Assembly (NCBI RefSeq): GCF_013403985.1
Contig: NZ_JABFDF010000006.1
Coordinates: forward strand, 248,001 to 312,000
From: Winogradskyella ludwigii
GTDB lineage: Bacteria; Bacteroidota; Bacteroidia; Flavobacteriales; Flavobacteriaceae
Direction: 5' to 3'
DNA length: 64,000 bases
The position numbers and the translations under genes are program-made. The notes beneath the pieces were generated by a model. The model saw only the letters and a list, made by a program, of their open reading frames with translations. It searched no databases and had not been told where the DNA came from. Shown piece after piece: positions 8,485 to 15,679 of the stretch (positions within the stretch are counted from its first letter, which is position 1; every line of letters starts with the position of its first letter).

Positions 8485-11268
8485 TTAATTTCTTGAAATT
8501 TTTAACACTGCTGATTTATTAACAATAACAATATATAATCCTTTTGACAAGGGTGAGAAATCAATAGTTATAACAGCTTCGTTTGAAAACTTATTAGTAA
8601 ATAATTGTTGTCCTTGTAGATTATAAACATCAACAGTCTCTATGTTATAATTTGAGTTTTCTACAGTAAGATAATTCGACGTTGGATTAGGGTAAACTTT
8701 AAGCGCATTATTAAAAAGTACCTCATCTATGGAAAGTGTTTCATTATTCAATGCAAATGTTGGAGCTTGAATTACAAAATCACCTGTACCATTAGGACTT
8801 CTTGCATAAGCCATATCTGTAGTTTGTTCTCCAAATACTATATTCTCTAATATTGTACCATTGGCATACGATAGAATAGCTGTTTCACCTCCACTAGACA
8901 ATTTAAAATCAGCGTGGAAATCACCTTGATCTGGATCACTATCACACCACACAATAAGATAACTGTCTGCATCTAGAGTTGTGCCTGTTGGAAATTGATA
9001 GATTAAAGGATCGTCTGCATCATCAGATAAATACAAGTTATCTAAGCTTATGGTTGTATCTGTAGTATTATACAATTCTATCCAATCTTCATATTCTCCT
9101 GCTTCATCCGTTTCACCTGTATCATTAGACGCTAAGATTTCATTTATTACTAAATCCCCAACATTTAAAACATCATAATCATCAATATTCTCATTATTGG
9201 CGTTGAACGTTGGAGCTTGAATTACAAAATCACCTGTACCATTAGGATTTCTAGCATAAGCCATATCTGTAGTTTGTTCTCCAAATGTTATATTCTGTAA
9301 AATAGTACCATCTGCATAAGATAAAATTGCTGTTTCCCCTCCTGAAGAAAATTTGAAGTCGGCATGAAAATCGCCTTGCTCTTCATCCTTATCACACCAA
9401 ACTATTAAATAGCTGTCTGCATCTAATGTTGTTCCTGCAGGGAACTGATAAACCAATGGATCTGTTGCATCATCCGATAAATACAAGTTATCTAAACTTA
9501 TAGTTGCATCTGTAGTATTGTATAACTCAATCCAATCTTCATATTCTCCTTCCTCATCTGTTTCACCAGTATCATTAGATGCTAAAATTTCATTTATCAC
9601 TAAATCACCAACATTTAACGTTGAATAAGTAGCATCTACTGTATAAAATTCATATTCTGCTCTAGCAGGTGAAAATGCTCCAATATTAGAATTTTCGGCA
9701 TAAATATAATATTGCATGTAAGAATCATCTATTGTAACCTCTGTACCAAATACACTATCTCCCGCAGCACCATCATTATGCGCACCATCATCAAACATTT
9801 CTACTTTTGTAAATGGTAGAGATTCGTCTGTTCTATATCCTAAATACACATTATCTGTATCTGTAACATTTGCTGTAATTGAAATATCATCACCTATAGT
9901 AGGTATTGCAACAGAAGATCCTAAATTATTTATTGTTGGCTGCGTATTTGTAAAATCTGACTGTGCTAATAAGTAAGAGCTTCTTGCACTCATTACATTT
10001 GTTAAACCAGATGCTGTAAGATTATCAACACTATAATCTGTATTTATATTACCTATAAATTGAGTATACGTGTAAAATTTATTAGCATCAGCCAAAACAG
10101 ATGCATCAATAATTGCCTGATAGTCGTTAGCTAATGTTAAGTAGTTTGAGTTACTAATATTTTCTGTTAAGATGGTTTTAAAATGTGCTAAATACATTCT
10201 CTTGTATTTAGGTATGGCTAGTAATTTAGAAATTAAAGGAAAAGCATTATCTGTATCATGTAACAAATGATCTAATTGTGCTTTTTCTGTTGTTGAATTC
10301 AAGGTTCCTGTTGAACCACCAGGACCTCCTGGTCCACCAGGACCTCCACCTGTACTAGACTCACCTGTCATATTAAAAGTCCCAAAAGACATATTTAAAT
10401 CCCAAACCACAGGTTTAAACTGCCCATTATCATCTTTATATAAATAATAGTTTTGTTTAAACTGACCAATATAACTGTCTATATTAACCATAACGTTATC
10501 AAAAGCTAACATCCAAATAGCCATATCAACATCCAATACATTCTCTATATTGGTTATGTCATTGTTTAAAATATTTGTTAGCTCTATTAAATTATCCCAA
10601 TGTGCAACGGCAACTGTTGGATCTGTATCATCATCGGATTTTATTTCGTAGGCATCATCATAACTTGCGCTATTAGTTCCTAAATATTCTAAACTAGGCA
10701 ATGTCGTAGTTTGTGGTCCCGCTCCTGCTGGAGGACTACAACTAAAAAAAGCGTTATCGTTAGAATTGAAATGCTTGTTTACAAATTTCTTTGAAATTGA
10801 TTCTGTATTTGTATATAAACCTATTAAATTCCCATTGACATAAACATTAGCATAGTTGGCTTGTGGCGCATCCATATACTGATTTACAATATTATAAGCG
10901 ACAGTCTCCCTTACAAAAGAAGGATCAAACATAACATTCGCTAATTTAATATCCGTATACCCTTGGTGATCTTGATCTACATAAGTATCTAACTCAATAT
11001 GAAATGGATTTTTTGTTTGAGTAGCACTATAAGAACTATTCCCTTTATACTTTACTCCTACTTGACTATAAACTGTTCCGTTAATAGTTACCGAAGTGGC
11101 TTCCGTATAATTATTATCACCTGCTTTTTCTGCATCTAAAAGTGCATCCCAATTGCTTTCCGCAAATTCGATTTCTATGGTCTGAATGGTATTAATATCA
11201 TACAACTCCTGCGAAAATGCATTAATTGATAATAATGAGATTAACACTAGAGTAATTGTTTTTTTCAT
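8485..11268 (-). CDS. CotH kinase-family T9SS protein with two lamin-tail domains
   Basis: 927 residues. A signal peptide (…SINAFSQ) precedes the CotH kinase-like region (about residues 20-420), with the GVKYKGNSS entry and the KPVVWDLNMSFGTF motif that carries the conserved Asp. A Gly-Pro collagen-like run (GGGPGGPGGPGG) sits inside it. Two nearly identical lamin-tail domains follow (about residues 550-690 and 695-840), then a C-terminal T9SS type A sorting domain (LKVYPNPTSNY … LSKGLYIVIV). CotH of Bacillus phosphorylates spore coat proteins; activity here is inferred from homology. It is predicted to be secreted or surface-attached. It leads a unit with the two calcium-binding genes downstream and has an ECF motif 33 bp before the ATG. 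Confidence 0.9.
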   Translation of the reverse strand: MKKTITLVLISLLSINAFSQELYDINTIQTIEIEFAESNWDALLDAEKAGDNNYTEATSVTINGTVYSQVGVKYKGNSSYSATQTKNPFHIELDTYVDQDHQGYTDIKLANVMFDPSFVRETVAYNIVNQYMDAPQANYANVYVNGNLIGLYTNTESISKKFVNKHFNSNDNAFFSCSPPAGAGPQTTTLPSLEYLGTNSASYDDAYEIKSDDDTDPTVAVAHWDNLIELTNILNNDITNIENVLDVDMAIWMLAFDNVMVNIDSYIGQFKQNYYLYKDDNGQFKPVVWDLNMSFGTFNMTGESSTGGGPGGPGGPGGSTGTLNSTTEKAQLDHLLHDTDNAFPLISKLLAIPKYKRMYLAHFKTILTENISNSNYLTLANDYQAIIDASVLADANKFYTYTQFIGNINTDYSVDNLTASGLTNVMSARSSYLLAQSDFTNTQPTINNLGSSVAIPTIGDDISITANVTDTDNVYLGYRTDESLPFTKVEMFDDGAHNDGAAGDSVFGTEVTIDDSYMQYYIYAENSNIGAFSPARAEYEFYTVDATYSTLNVGDLVINEILASNDTGETDEEGEYEDWIELYNTTDATISLDNLYLSDDATDPLVYQFPAGTTLDADSYLIVWCDKDEEQGDFHADFKFSSGGETAILSYADGTILQNITFGEQTTDMAYARNPNGTGDFVIQAPTFNANNENIDDYDVLNVGDLVINEILASNDTGETDEAGEYEDWIELYNTTDTTISLDNLYLSDDADDPLIYQFPTGTTLDADSYLIVWCDSDPDQGDFHADFKLSSGGETAILSYANGTILENIVFGEQTTDMAYARSPNGTGDFVIQAPTFALNNETLSIDEVLFNNALKVYPNPTSNYLTVENSNYNIETVDVYNLQGQQLFTNKFSNEAVITIDFSPLSKGLYIVIVNKSAVLKISRN
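8753..9620. repeat. Tandem duplication encoding two lamin-tail domains
   Basis: Two units of about 420 bp (about 9620-9195 and 9170-8753, minus strand) encode nearly the same sequence, beginning NVGDLVINEILASNDTGETD and ending TTDMAYAR(N/S)PNGTGDFVIQAPTF. Only scattered substitutions separate them, which points to a recent in-frame duplication within the CotH gene. Confidence 0.85.
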
Positions 11269-11301
11269 TTGTTTCTTTTGAGATTATCATCTTAATAACT
11301 C

Positions 11302-11332
11302 TTTAGATGCGGTAACAAATAAAAACTTGTGC
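11302..11332 (-). promoter_or_regulatory. Cluster ECF-sigma promoter motif, copy C
   Basis: Minus strand: GCACAAGT, 14-bp spacer, GCATCTAAA, ending 33 bp before the CotH gene start at 11268. Confidence 0.8.
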
Positions 11333-11348
11333 TTATCTTATTAAAATA

Positions 11349-12101
11349 TTAATTTACTAGCTCTTTATTTAATTGAAATGCTATGGTTTGCGTCTTTTCC
11401 CTTAAACTTTTTGCGTTAGTTAATTGAATTTCGGTTTGTAATAAACGATCCACTAAACAGTTTTGATATTCTCTACTTTTAAGTAATTCAGCATAGTTAG
11501 ATTCTACTGTAAATGTCTGAACCCTATTCACTTTAAACTCGCGTTTAGTAAGAATATCAATTAAGGAAATATGTTTTTCTATTGCAGGTTGCAATCGATT
11601 TACAATAATGTTTTCAATTTTAGATTCTTGATTTTCAAAACTATCCAAGTCATTTGGATAAGCGGTTATTAAATCTTTTAATAAAGCACTTTCAATAAAC
11701 TCAAACTTATTGGTAGTGTTCACTGAATTTATAGCACCTGTATGTAATTGGGTTGGTTTATAAGCCACATTAATGATTCCTATCTTCTCATCAGTGTCAA
11801 ATTGAGGTTCTTTTTCTGCCATAATAATATCAATCGTATTTTCTATGGCTTGTGTATTTTTAGTATAACTAGCAATAGAAGCATCCAACAAAACCATGTT
11901 TGCATTTAACTCTTCATTTAGAGACTGATATATTTTTAATTCTACAATTCTGTTTTTTCTTAATTCGTTTAAATTATTAATTTTCCAAGCGATTAAAACA
12001 CCTATCACAATTAGTAATATTTCGCCTAAAGCATAAATTAAGTACGTTCTAATTTTTCCAGTAACTAATAAATTTTTTCTAATTTTTCTAAATAGCTTCA
12101 T
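11349..12101 (-). CDS. DUF6090 family membrane protein
   Basis: 250 residues. The N-terminus has the DUF6090 hallmark: a basic FRKIRKNLL segment, then YLIYALGEILLIVIGVLIAWKINNLNE containing one transmembrane helix, followed by a helical, probably periplasmic domain of about 200 residues. Function is not known for the family, which is abundant in marine Flavobacteriia. It lies between the small EF-hand gene (with a terminator in between) and the CotH promoter. No ECF motif precedes it, so it may not belong to the regulon. Confidence 0.75.
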   Translation of the reverse strand: MKLFRKIRKNLLVTGKIRTYLIYALGEILLIVIGVLIAWKINNLNELRKNRIVELKIYQSLNEELNANMVLLDASIASYTKNTQAIENTIDIIMAEKEPQFDTDEKIGIINVAYKPTQLHTGAINSVNTTNKFEFIESALLKDLITAYPNDLDSFENQESKIENIIVNRLQPAIEKHISLIDILTKREFKVNRVQTFTVESNYAELLKSREYQNCLVDRLLQTEIQLTNAKSLREKTQTIAFQLNKELVN

Positions 12102-12147
12102 ACAAACGGTTTTAATTTTTAGTTTTTAAAGCTCTCATGTTGTTTTA

Positions 12148-12180
12148 GAAAAAAAGCTTCGTAATTTCTCACGAAGCTTT
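12148..12180 (-). terminator. Rho-independent terminator after the small EF-hand gene
   Basis: Minus strand: AAAGCTTCGT / ACGAAGCTTT stem at 12180-12153 with an 8-nt loop, followed by a T-run. Confidence 0.85.
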
Positions 12181-12208
12181 TACAACCAAACTATCAATCA
12201 AACTCTAT

Positions 12209-12502
12209 CTATTTTTTATTACGCTCTTTACGTTCTGGTTTTGGAGCATTTTTAAATTCTTTTTCTGAAATAAAACCATCTTCATCAGTATCTATTTTAG
12301 TAAAATCATCTTTTAAAGGTCCTTTTAGTTCATCTTTTGCTAATTTACCATCTTCGTTAGCATCCATCTCTTTTAAAAGTTGGGCAAATGTTGGTGGCTC
12401 TTTTCTTTCTTGTCTATCCTGAGACTGTCCAAAAGAATAATTTAACATAAATAGAGCAATTCCTAATCCTAATACAACTGTTTTTAATTTGTTACGTTTC
12501 AT
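12209..12502 (-). CDS. Small exported EF-hand protein
   Basis: 97 residues: a signal peptide ending near NYSFGQ, then two EF-hand loops (DANEDGKLAKDE and DTDEDGFISEKE) and a basic tail. The pair is very similar to the EF-hand modules of the YHYH genes at 5468 and 6660, so it is a free-standing version of the same module. It forms its own unit: an ECF motif lies upstream (107 bp before the ATG, the longest leader in the set) and a terminator follows at once. Confidence 0.85.
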   Translation of the reverse strand: MKRNKLKTVVLGLGIALFMLNYSFGQSQDRQERKEPPTFAQLLKEMDANEDGKLAKDELKGPLKDDFTKIDTDEDGFISEKEFKNAPKPERKERNKK

Positions 12503-12609
12503 GTGTTTTATTTTATATAATTTTTAATGTTTGCATGGTATATCCATGTCATGATTTTCTTAAATATCCAAATTCTATTATGGACGTTTTAAGTATTATG
12601 TTATATTCT

Positions 12610-12640
12610 TTTAGATGTGCTTCTTGCTTTAAACTTGTGA
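12610..12640 (-). promoter_or_regulatory. Cluster ECF-sigma promoter motif, copy D
   Basis: Minus strand: TCACAAGT, 14-bp spacer, ACATCTAAA, 107 bp before the small EF-hand gene. It differs from the other copies only at the first base of each element. Confidence 0.72.
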
Positions 12641-12661
12641 CGGTGTTCGTTAAAAAAATCA

Positions 12662-12692
12662 CAAAAAAAAAGACCCTCAATATTGAGAGTCT
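12662..12692 (-). terminator. Rho-independent terminator after the Spy-like gene
   Basis: Minus strand: AGACTCTCAA/TTGAGGGTCT stem at 12692-12671 (one G-T pair, loop TA) followed by nine T residues. Confidence 0.85.
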
Positions 12693-12709
12693 TTTTAATA
12701 GTTTGTAAA

Positions 12710-13225
12710 TCACTTATTCTTTGGTGGGTGAGGCGGACGAGGTCTTTGAGCATCTTGTCCATTTGGAGGTGGAGGTCTGTTTCCTTGGTCTCCTTGACGT
12801 AATGCATCTAATAATATGCCTTCAAATTTTTCCTTTTGCTTGTCGTTAGCAATATCTCGAATCATTCTAAAATGATAATAAATTTCCTTTTCCTTTTCTG
12901 TTTCTTTTTCACAAATTAATGCTGAAATAGAATCAATAGCTGCTTCATTTACTGAATCATCAGACAAAGTACCAAATAGATTATCCTTAAGTTCTTTAAT
13001 ATCATTAGACAACCCCATCATAGTTTTAAAATGCCCTTTACTATTTTCTTTAAATTGTTCTAACTGACTTGCATTAAACCCAAGCTCTTTTACAATGAAA
13101 TTCTTGTTCCTTTCTGGCATACTTGGTATACTCTCATGCTGCTTACCCATATATAGATATAAAAAGAAGACATTAGCAGCAATAAGAAAAATAAGTAAAA
13201 TATATAAAATTGAATTTTTCTTCAT
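12710..13225 (-). CDS. Spy/CpxP-like periplasmic protein (ECF-associated)
   Basis: 171 residues: one N-terminal membrane helix (residues about 7-27), then a helical domain with an LTxxQ-like motif (LGFNASQLEQF) and a downstream helix pair, ending in a Pro-rich tail (RPPPPNGQDAQRPRPPHPP). It resembles the Spy/CpxP and 'periplasmic heavy-metal sensor' family found beside ECF sigma factors in Flavobacteria. It follows the candidate anti-sigma gene by 2 bp, so the two are co-transcribed. A sensing role for the sigma system is inferred from this arrangement. Confidence 0.75.
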   Translation of the reverse strand: MKKNSILYILLIFLIAANVFFLYLYMGKQHESIPSMPERNKNFIVKELGFNASQLEQFKENSKGHFKTMMGLSNDIKELKDNLFGTLSDDSVNEAAIDSISALICEKETEKEKEIYYHFRMIRDIANDKQKEKFEGILLDALRQGDQGNRPPPPNGQDAQRPRPPHPPKNK

Positions 13226-13227
13226 AA

Positions 13228-13542
13228 TTAGTTAAGTATTGAACTTTCTGTACTTGTAGATAATCCGTAAGACTCTGTAAAATTGCTAATATTATCATCG
13301 TAAGTGTTAGCTTTAAAATTACTAAATGCCATGACATTCATAACTACAACACAAACAAGTGTAGCTAATTGTAATTTTGGAGTAAACCAAGACCATGTTG
13401 AATCCTGAATTTCTTCAGAAGCGTTTCGTATTTTATGCATCACGTTTTCCTTAAAAAATGGAGACACATTAACCTCACTAATTGACTCTATAGAATCAAA
13501 AGTAGCTTTTACATTATTATTTATTTCGATATTAGTTTTCAT
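13228..13542 (-). CDS. Small single-span membrane protein, candidate anti-sigma factor
   Basis: 104 residues from the Met at 13542; the frame extends 10 codons upstream, but MKTNIEINNNV fits the usual start. A soluble N-terminal part with VSPFFKENVMHKI precedes one transmembrane helix (LQLATLVCVVVMNVMAF) and a short outer tail. The position just after the ECF sigma gene and before the Spy-like gene, plus the topology, suggest an anti-sigma factor, but no zinc-binding HxxxCxxC motif is present. Its promoter copy begins at the sigma factor stop codon. Confidence 0.6.
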   Translation of the reverse strand: MKTNIEINNNVKATFDSIESISEVNVSPFFKENVMHKIRNASEEIQDSTWSWFTPKLQLATLVCVVVMNVMAFSNFKANTYDDNISNFTESYGLSTSTESSILN

Positions 13543-13634
13543 ATCTTTTGTTTTTAATATTGTCATAGACAAACCATGTTCTCATTGAGTTACCTTTCTC
13601 TAATGATTTTAATTTTTTGGTCTATAACTAAATC

Positions 13635-13665
13635 TTTAGATGCGCATATCTTAAAAAACTTGCGC
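13635..13665 (-). promoter_or_regulatory. Cluster ECF-sigma promoter motif, copy E
   Basis: Minus strand: GCGCAAGT, 14-bp spacer, GCATCTAAA. Its first base is the last base of the TAG stop codon of the sigma gene; it drives the candidate anti-sigma and Spy-like genes with a 92-bp gap to the start. Confidence 0.75.
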
Positions 13666-14243
13666 TAATATTCATTTTTATAATAATTTTCTAATATGCC
13701 TTGTAAATTCTTCTTTGCTCTAAACATAATAGACTCAACCGAAGACAAACTACGTTTAGTAATTTCTGCAACTTCCTGATAGCTTTTTCCATCAATTTTA
13801 TGCAATGTAAATACCACTGTCTGACTTTCCGGCAAACTATTTATGGCTTTAAATAAAGTAGCATTTAGTTCTTTGTTTTCTAACAGAATCCCTGGATGAT
13901 TCATTTCTGTAAAATAATCTGTTTTATCCATAGGAATTGCATTTCCTGTTATAGACTGCAAAAAAGCAAAACGTTTTTTGGTGTTCTTTTTTCTAATAAA
14001 CTCTAAACACTTATTTGTTGTAATTCTGTAAATCCAAGTCGATAATTTTGAATCTCCTTTAAATTTATTGATAGAATTAAAAACCTCGACAAAAACTTCT
14101 TGAGCTATATCTTCTGCATCCTCTCTATTAGGCACAAAAGAAATACAGGTACTAAATACCTTTTGCTGAAAATCGTCCACAAGCTTAGCATAAGCCTTAG
14201 TGCTTTTCAGTTTTAATTCCTTTATAAACTCAGTATCTGTCAA
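13665..14243 (-). CDS. ECF-type RNA polymerase sigma factor
   Basis: 192 residues. Region 2 (about residues 20-90) has REDAEDIAQEVFVEVF and STWIYRITTNKCLEFIRKK; region 4 (about 125-180) has SLPESQTVVFTLHKIDGKSYQEVAEI with the helix-turn-helix SSVESIMFRAKKNL. It is transcribed first in the cluster and is followed by a small membrane protein and a Spy-like protein. The shared motif lies 24 bp before its own ATG, which suggests positive autoregulation and that it is the factor reading all six copies. The inducing signal is unknown. Confidence 0.93.
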   Translation of the reverse strand: MTDTEFIKELKLKSTKAYAKLVDDFQQKVFSTCISFVPNREDAEDIAQEVFVEVFNSINKFKGDSKLSTWIYRITTNKCLEFIRKKNTKKRFAFLQSITGNAIPMDKTDYFTEMNHPGILLENKELNATLFKAINSLPESQTVVFTLHKIDGKSYQEVAEITKRSLSSVESIMFRAKKNLQGILENYYKNEY

Positions 14244-14267
14244 AAATGTATTTATGGCTTAATTTAG

Positions 14268-14298
14268 TTTAGATGCTATTACTCAAAAAAACTTGTGC
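14268..14298 (-). promoter_or_regulatory. Cluster ECF-sigma promoter motif, copy F (autoregulation)
   Basis: Minus strand: GCACAAGT, 14-bp spacer, GCATCTAAA, ending 24 bp before the sigma factor start at 14243. Confidence 0.82.
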
Positions 14299-14437
14299 TA
14301 TTTATATTAAAAATTTTTATAAGGTAACACTTTTGAATAAAACCCAATACTTATAAACTTTATAATTACCTTTGTATGTTCTTTTTTGCAGACATATAAC
14401 TCTGTAAACAGAAGATTGAAAAATTGAAGATTTATTT

Positions 14438-15652
14438 ATGAGATTACATAGAAATTTATGCTTTGCCGTAATAGACGGATTACACCTTATTTTTAATGAA
14501 GGAGAATATGCAGATAAAGTTATACAACAATTACTAAAGCGTGACAAACGTTGGGGAAGTCGCGATAGAGGTTTTGTAGCTGAAACTGTTTATAGTATTG
14601 TGCGTTACCAAAGGCTTTATGCTGAAATAGCAGATGTAAAAGCCCCATATCACAGAGATGATTTATGGAGAATGTTTGCCGTTTGGGCAACATTAAAAGG
14701 TATAAAATTACCAGATTGGAAATATTTTACAGAAACACCTTCTAGAAAGATTAAAGGTCGTTTTGATGAATTATCAAAAATTAGAAAATTCAAAGAATCT
14801 ATTCCAGATTGGATTGATGAATTGGGTTCTAAAGAATTAGGAGAAGCAGAATGGACTAAAGAAATTGCCAAGCAAAATGAGCAGGCAGATGTTATTCTTA
14901 GAGTCAACACGCTAAAAACAACTAAAGAAGATTTACAACTAAAGTTAGAATCTGAAGAAATAGAGACGGATTTTTTACCAGAACACCCTTCTGCTTTAAA
15001 ATTAAAAGAGCGAGCTAACGTTTTTAAAACAGAAGCTTTTAAAAATGGCTGGTTTGAAGTTCAAGATGCTTCTTCTCAATTGGTTGCTGCCTATTTAGAT
15101 GTAAAACCAGGCATGAAAGTTGTAGACGTTTGTGCAGGTGCAGGCGGAAAAACCTTGCATTTAGCCTCCTTAATGGAAAACAAAGGTCAGATTATTGCTA
15201 TGGATATTTACGAAAGTAAATTGAGAAAACTCAAAGTTAGAGCGCGTAGAAATGGAGCTCATAACATTGAAATGAAAGTCATAGATTCTACAAAACCTAT
15301 TAAGAAATTACATGGAAAAGCAGATCGATTATTAATTGATGCACCATGTTCTGGTTTAGGCGTTTTAAGACGAAACCCTGATGCAAAGTGGAAATTACAA
15401 CCAGAATTCATAGAAAATATTAAGAAAATTCAGCTCGAAGTTTTAGAACAATATTCTAAAATGGTAAAACCTGGAGGCAAAATGGTATATGCAACGTGTT
15501 CTGTTTTACCTTCTGAAAATCAAAAGCAAGTTGAGAAATTCTTAACTTCTGAAGCAGGAAAAGATTTCACTTTTGTAAAGGATAAAAAAGTGTTGGCTTA
15601 TAAATCTGGTTTTGACGGATTCTATATGGCGCTTTTAGAAAAGAAACAATAA
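14438..15652 (+). CDS. rsmB: RsmB/NOP2-family rRNA cytosine-C5 methyltransferase
   Basis: 404 residues. The N-terminal NusB/RsmB-like helical domain precedes a SAM-dependent methyltransferase domain with DVCAGAGGKT (SAM loop, about residue 230), DAPCSGLGVLRRNPD (motif IV with the releasing Cys) and YATCSVLPSEN (motif VI with the nucleophilic Cys). The reaction is m5C formation in 16S rRNA, by family assignment. It is transcribed divergently from the ECF sigma gene; a possible -7 box TACCTTTG lies at 14367-14374, but without a well-spaced -33 element. Confidence 0.9.
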   Translation: MRLHRNLCFAVIDGLHLIFNEGEYADKVIQQLLKRDKRWGSRDRGFVAETVYSIVRYQRLYAEIADVKAPYHRDDLWRMFAVWATLKGIKLPDWKYFTETPSRKIKGRFDELSKIRKFKESIPDWIDELGSKELGEAEWTKEIAKQNEQADVILRVNTLKTTKEDLQLKLESEEIETDFLPEHPSALKLKERANVFKTEAFKNGWFEVQDASSQLVAAYLDVKPGMKVVDVCAGAGGKTLHLASLMENKGQIIAMDIYESKLRKLKVRARRNGAHNIEMKVIDSTKPIKKLHGKADRLLIDAPCSGLGVLRRNPDAKWKLQPEFIENIKKIQLEVLEQYSKMVKPGGKMVYATCSVLPSENQKQVEKFLTSEAGKDFTFVKDKKVLAYKSGFDGFYMALLEKKQ

Positions 15653-15679
15653 ATTAATTTATTTATTACCAAACGACAT

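Noticed and set aside
12601..12807. Minus-strand open frame of 68 codons
   Set aside because: It overlaps the Spy-like gene, a clear terminator and an ECF promoter copy; it has no family features.
14367..14374. TACCTTTG as rsmB promoter
   Set aside because: The -7 match is good, but the nearest TTG lies 31 bp upstream instead of about 19; kept only as a remark.
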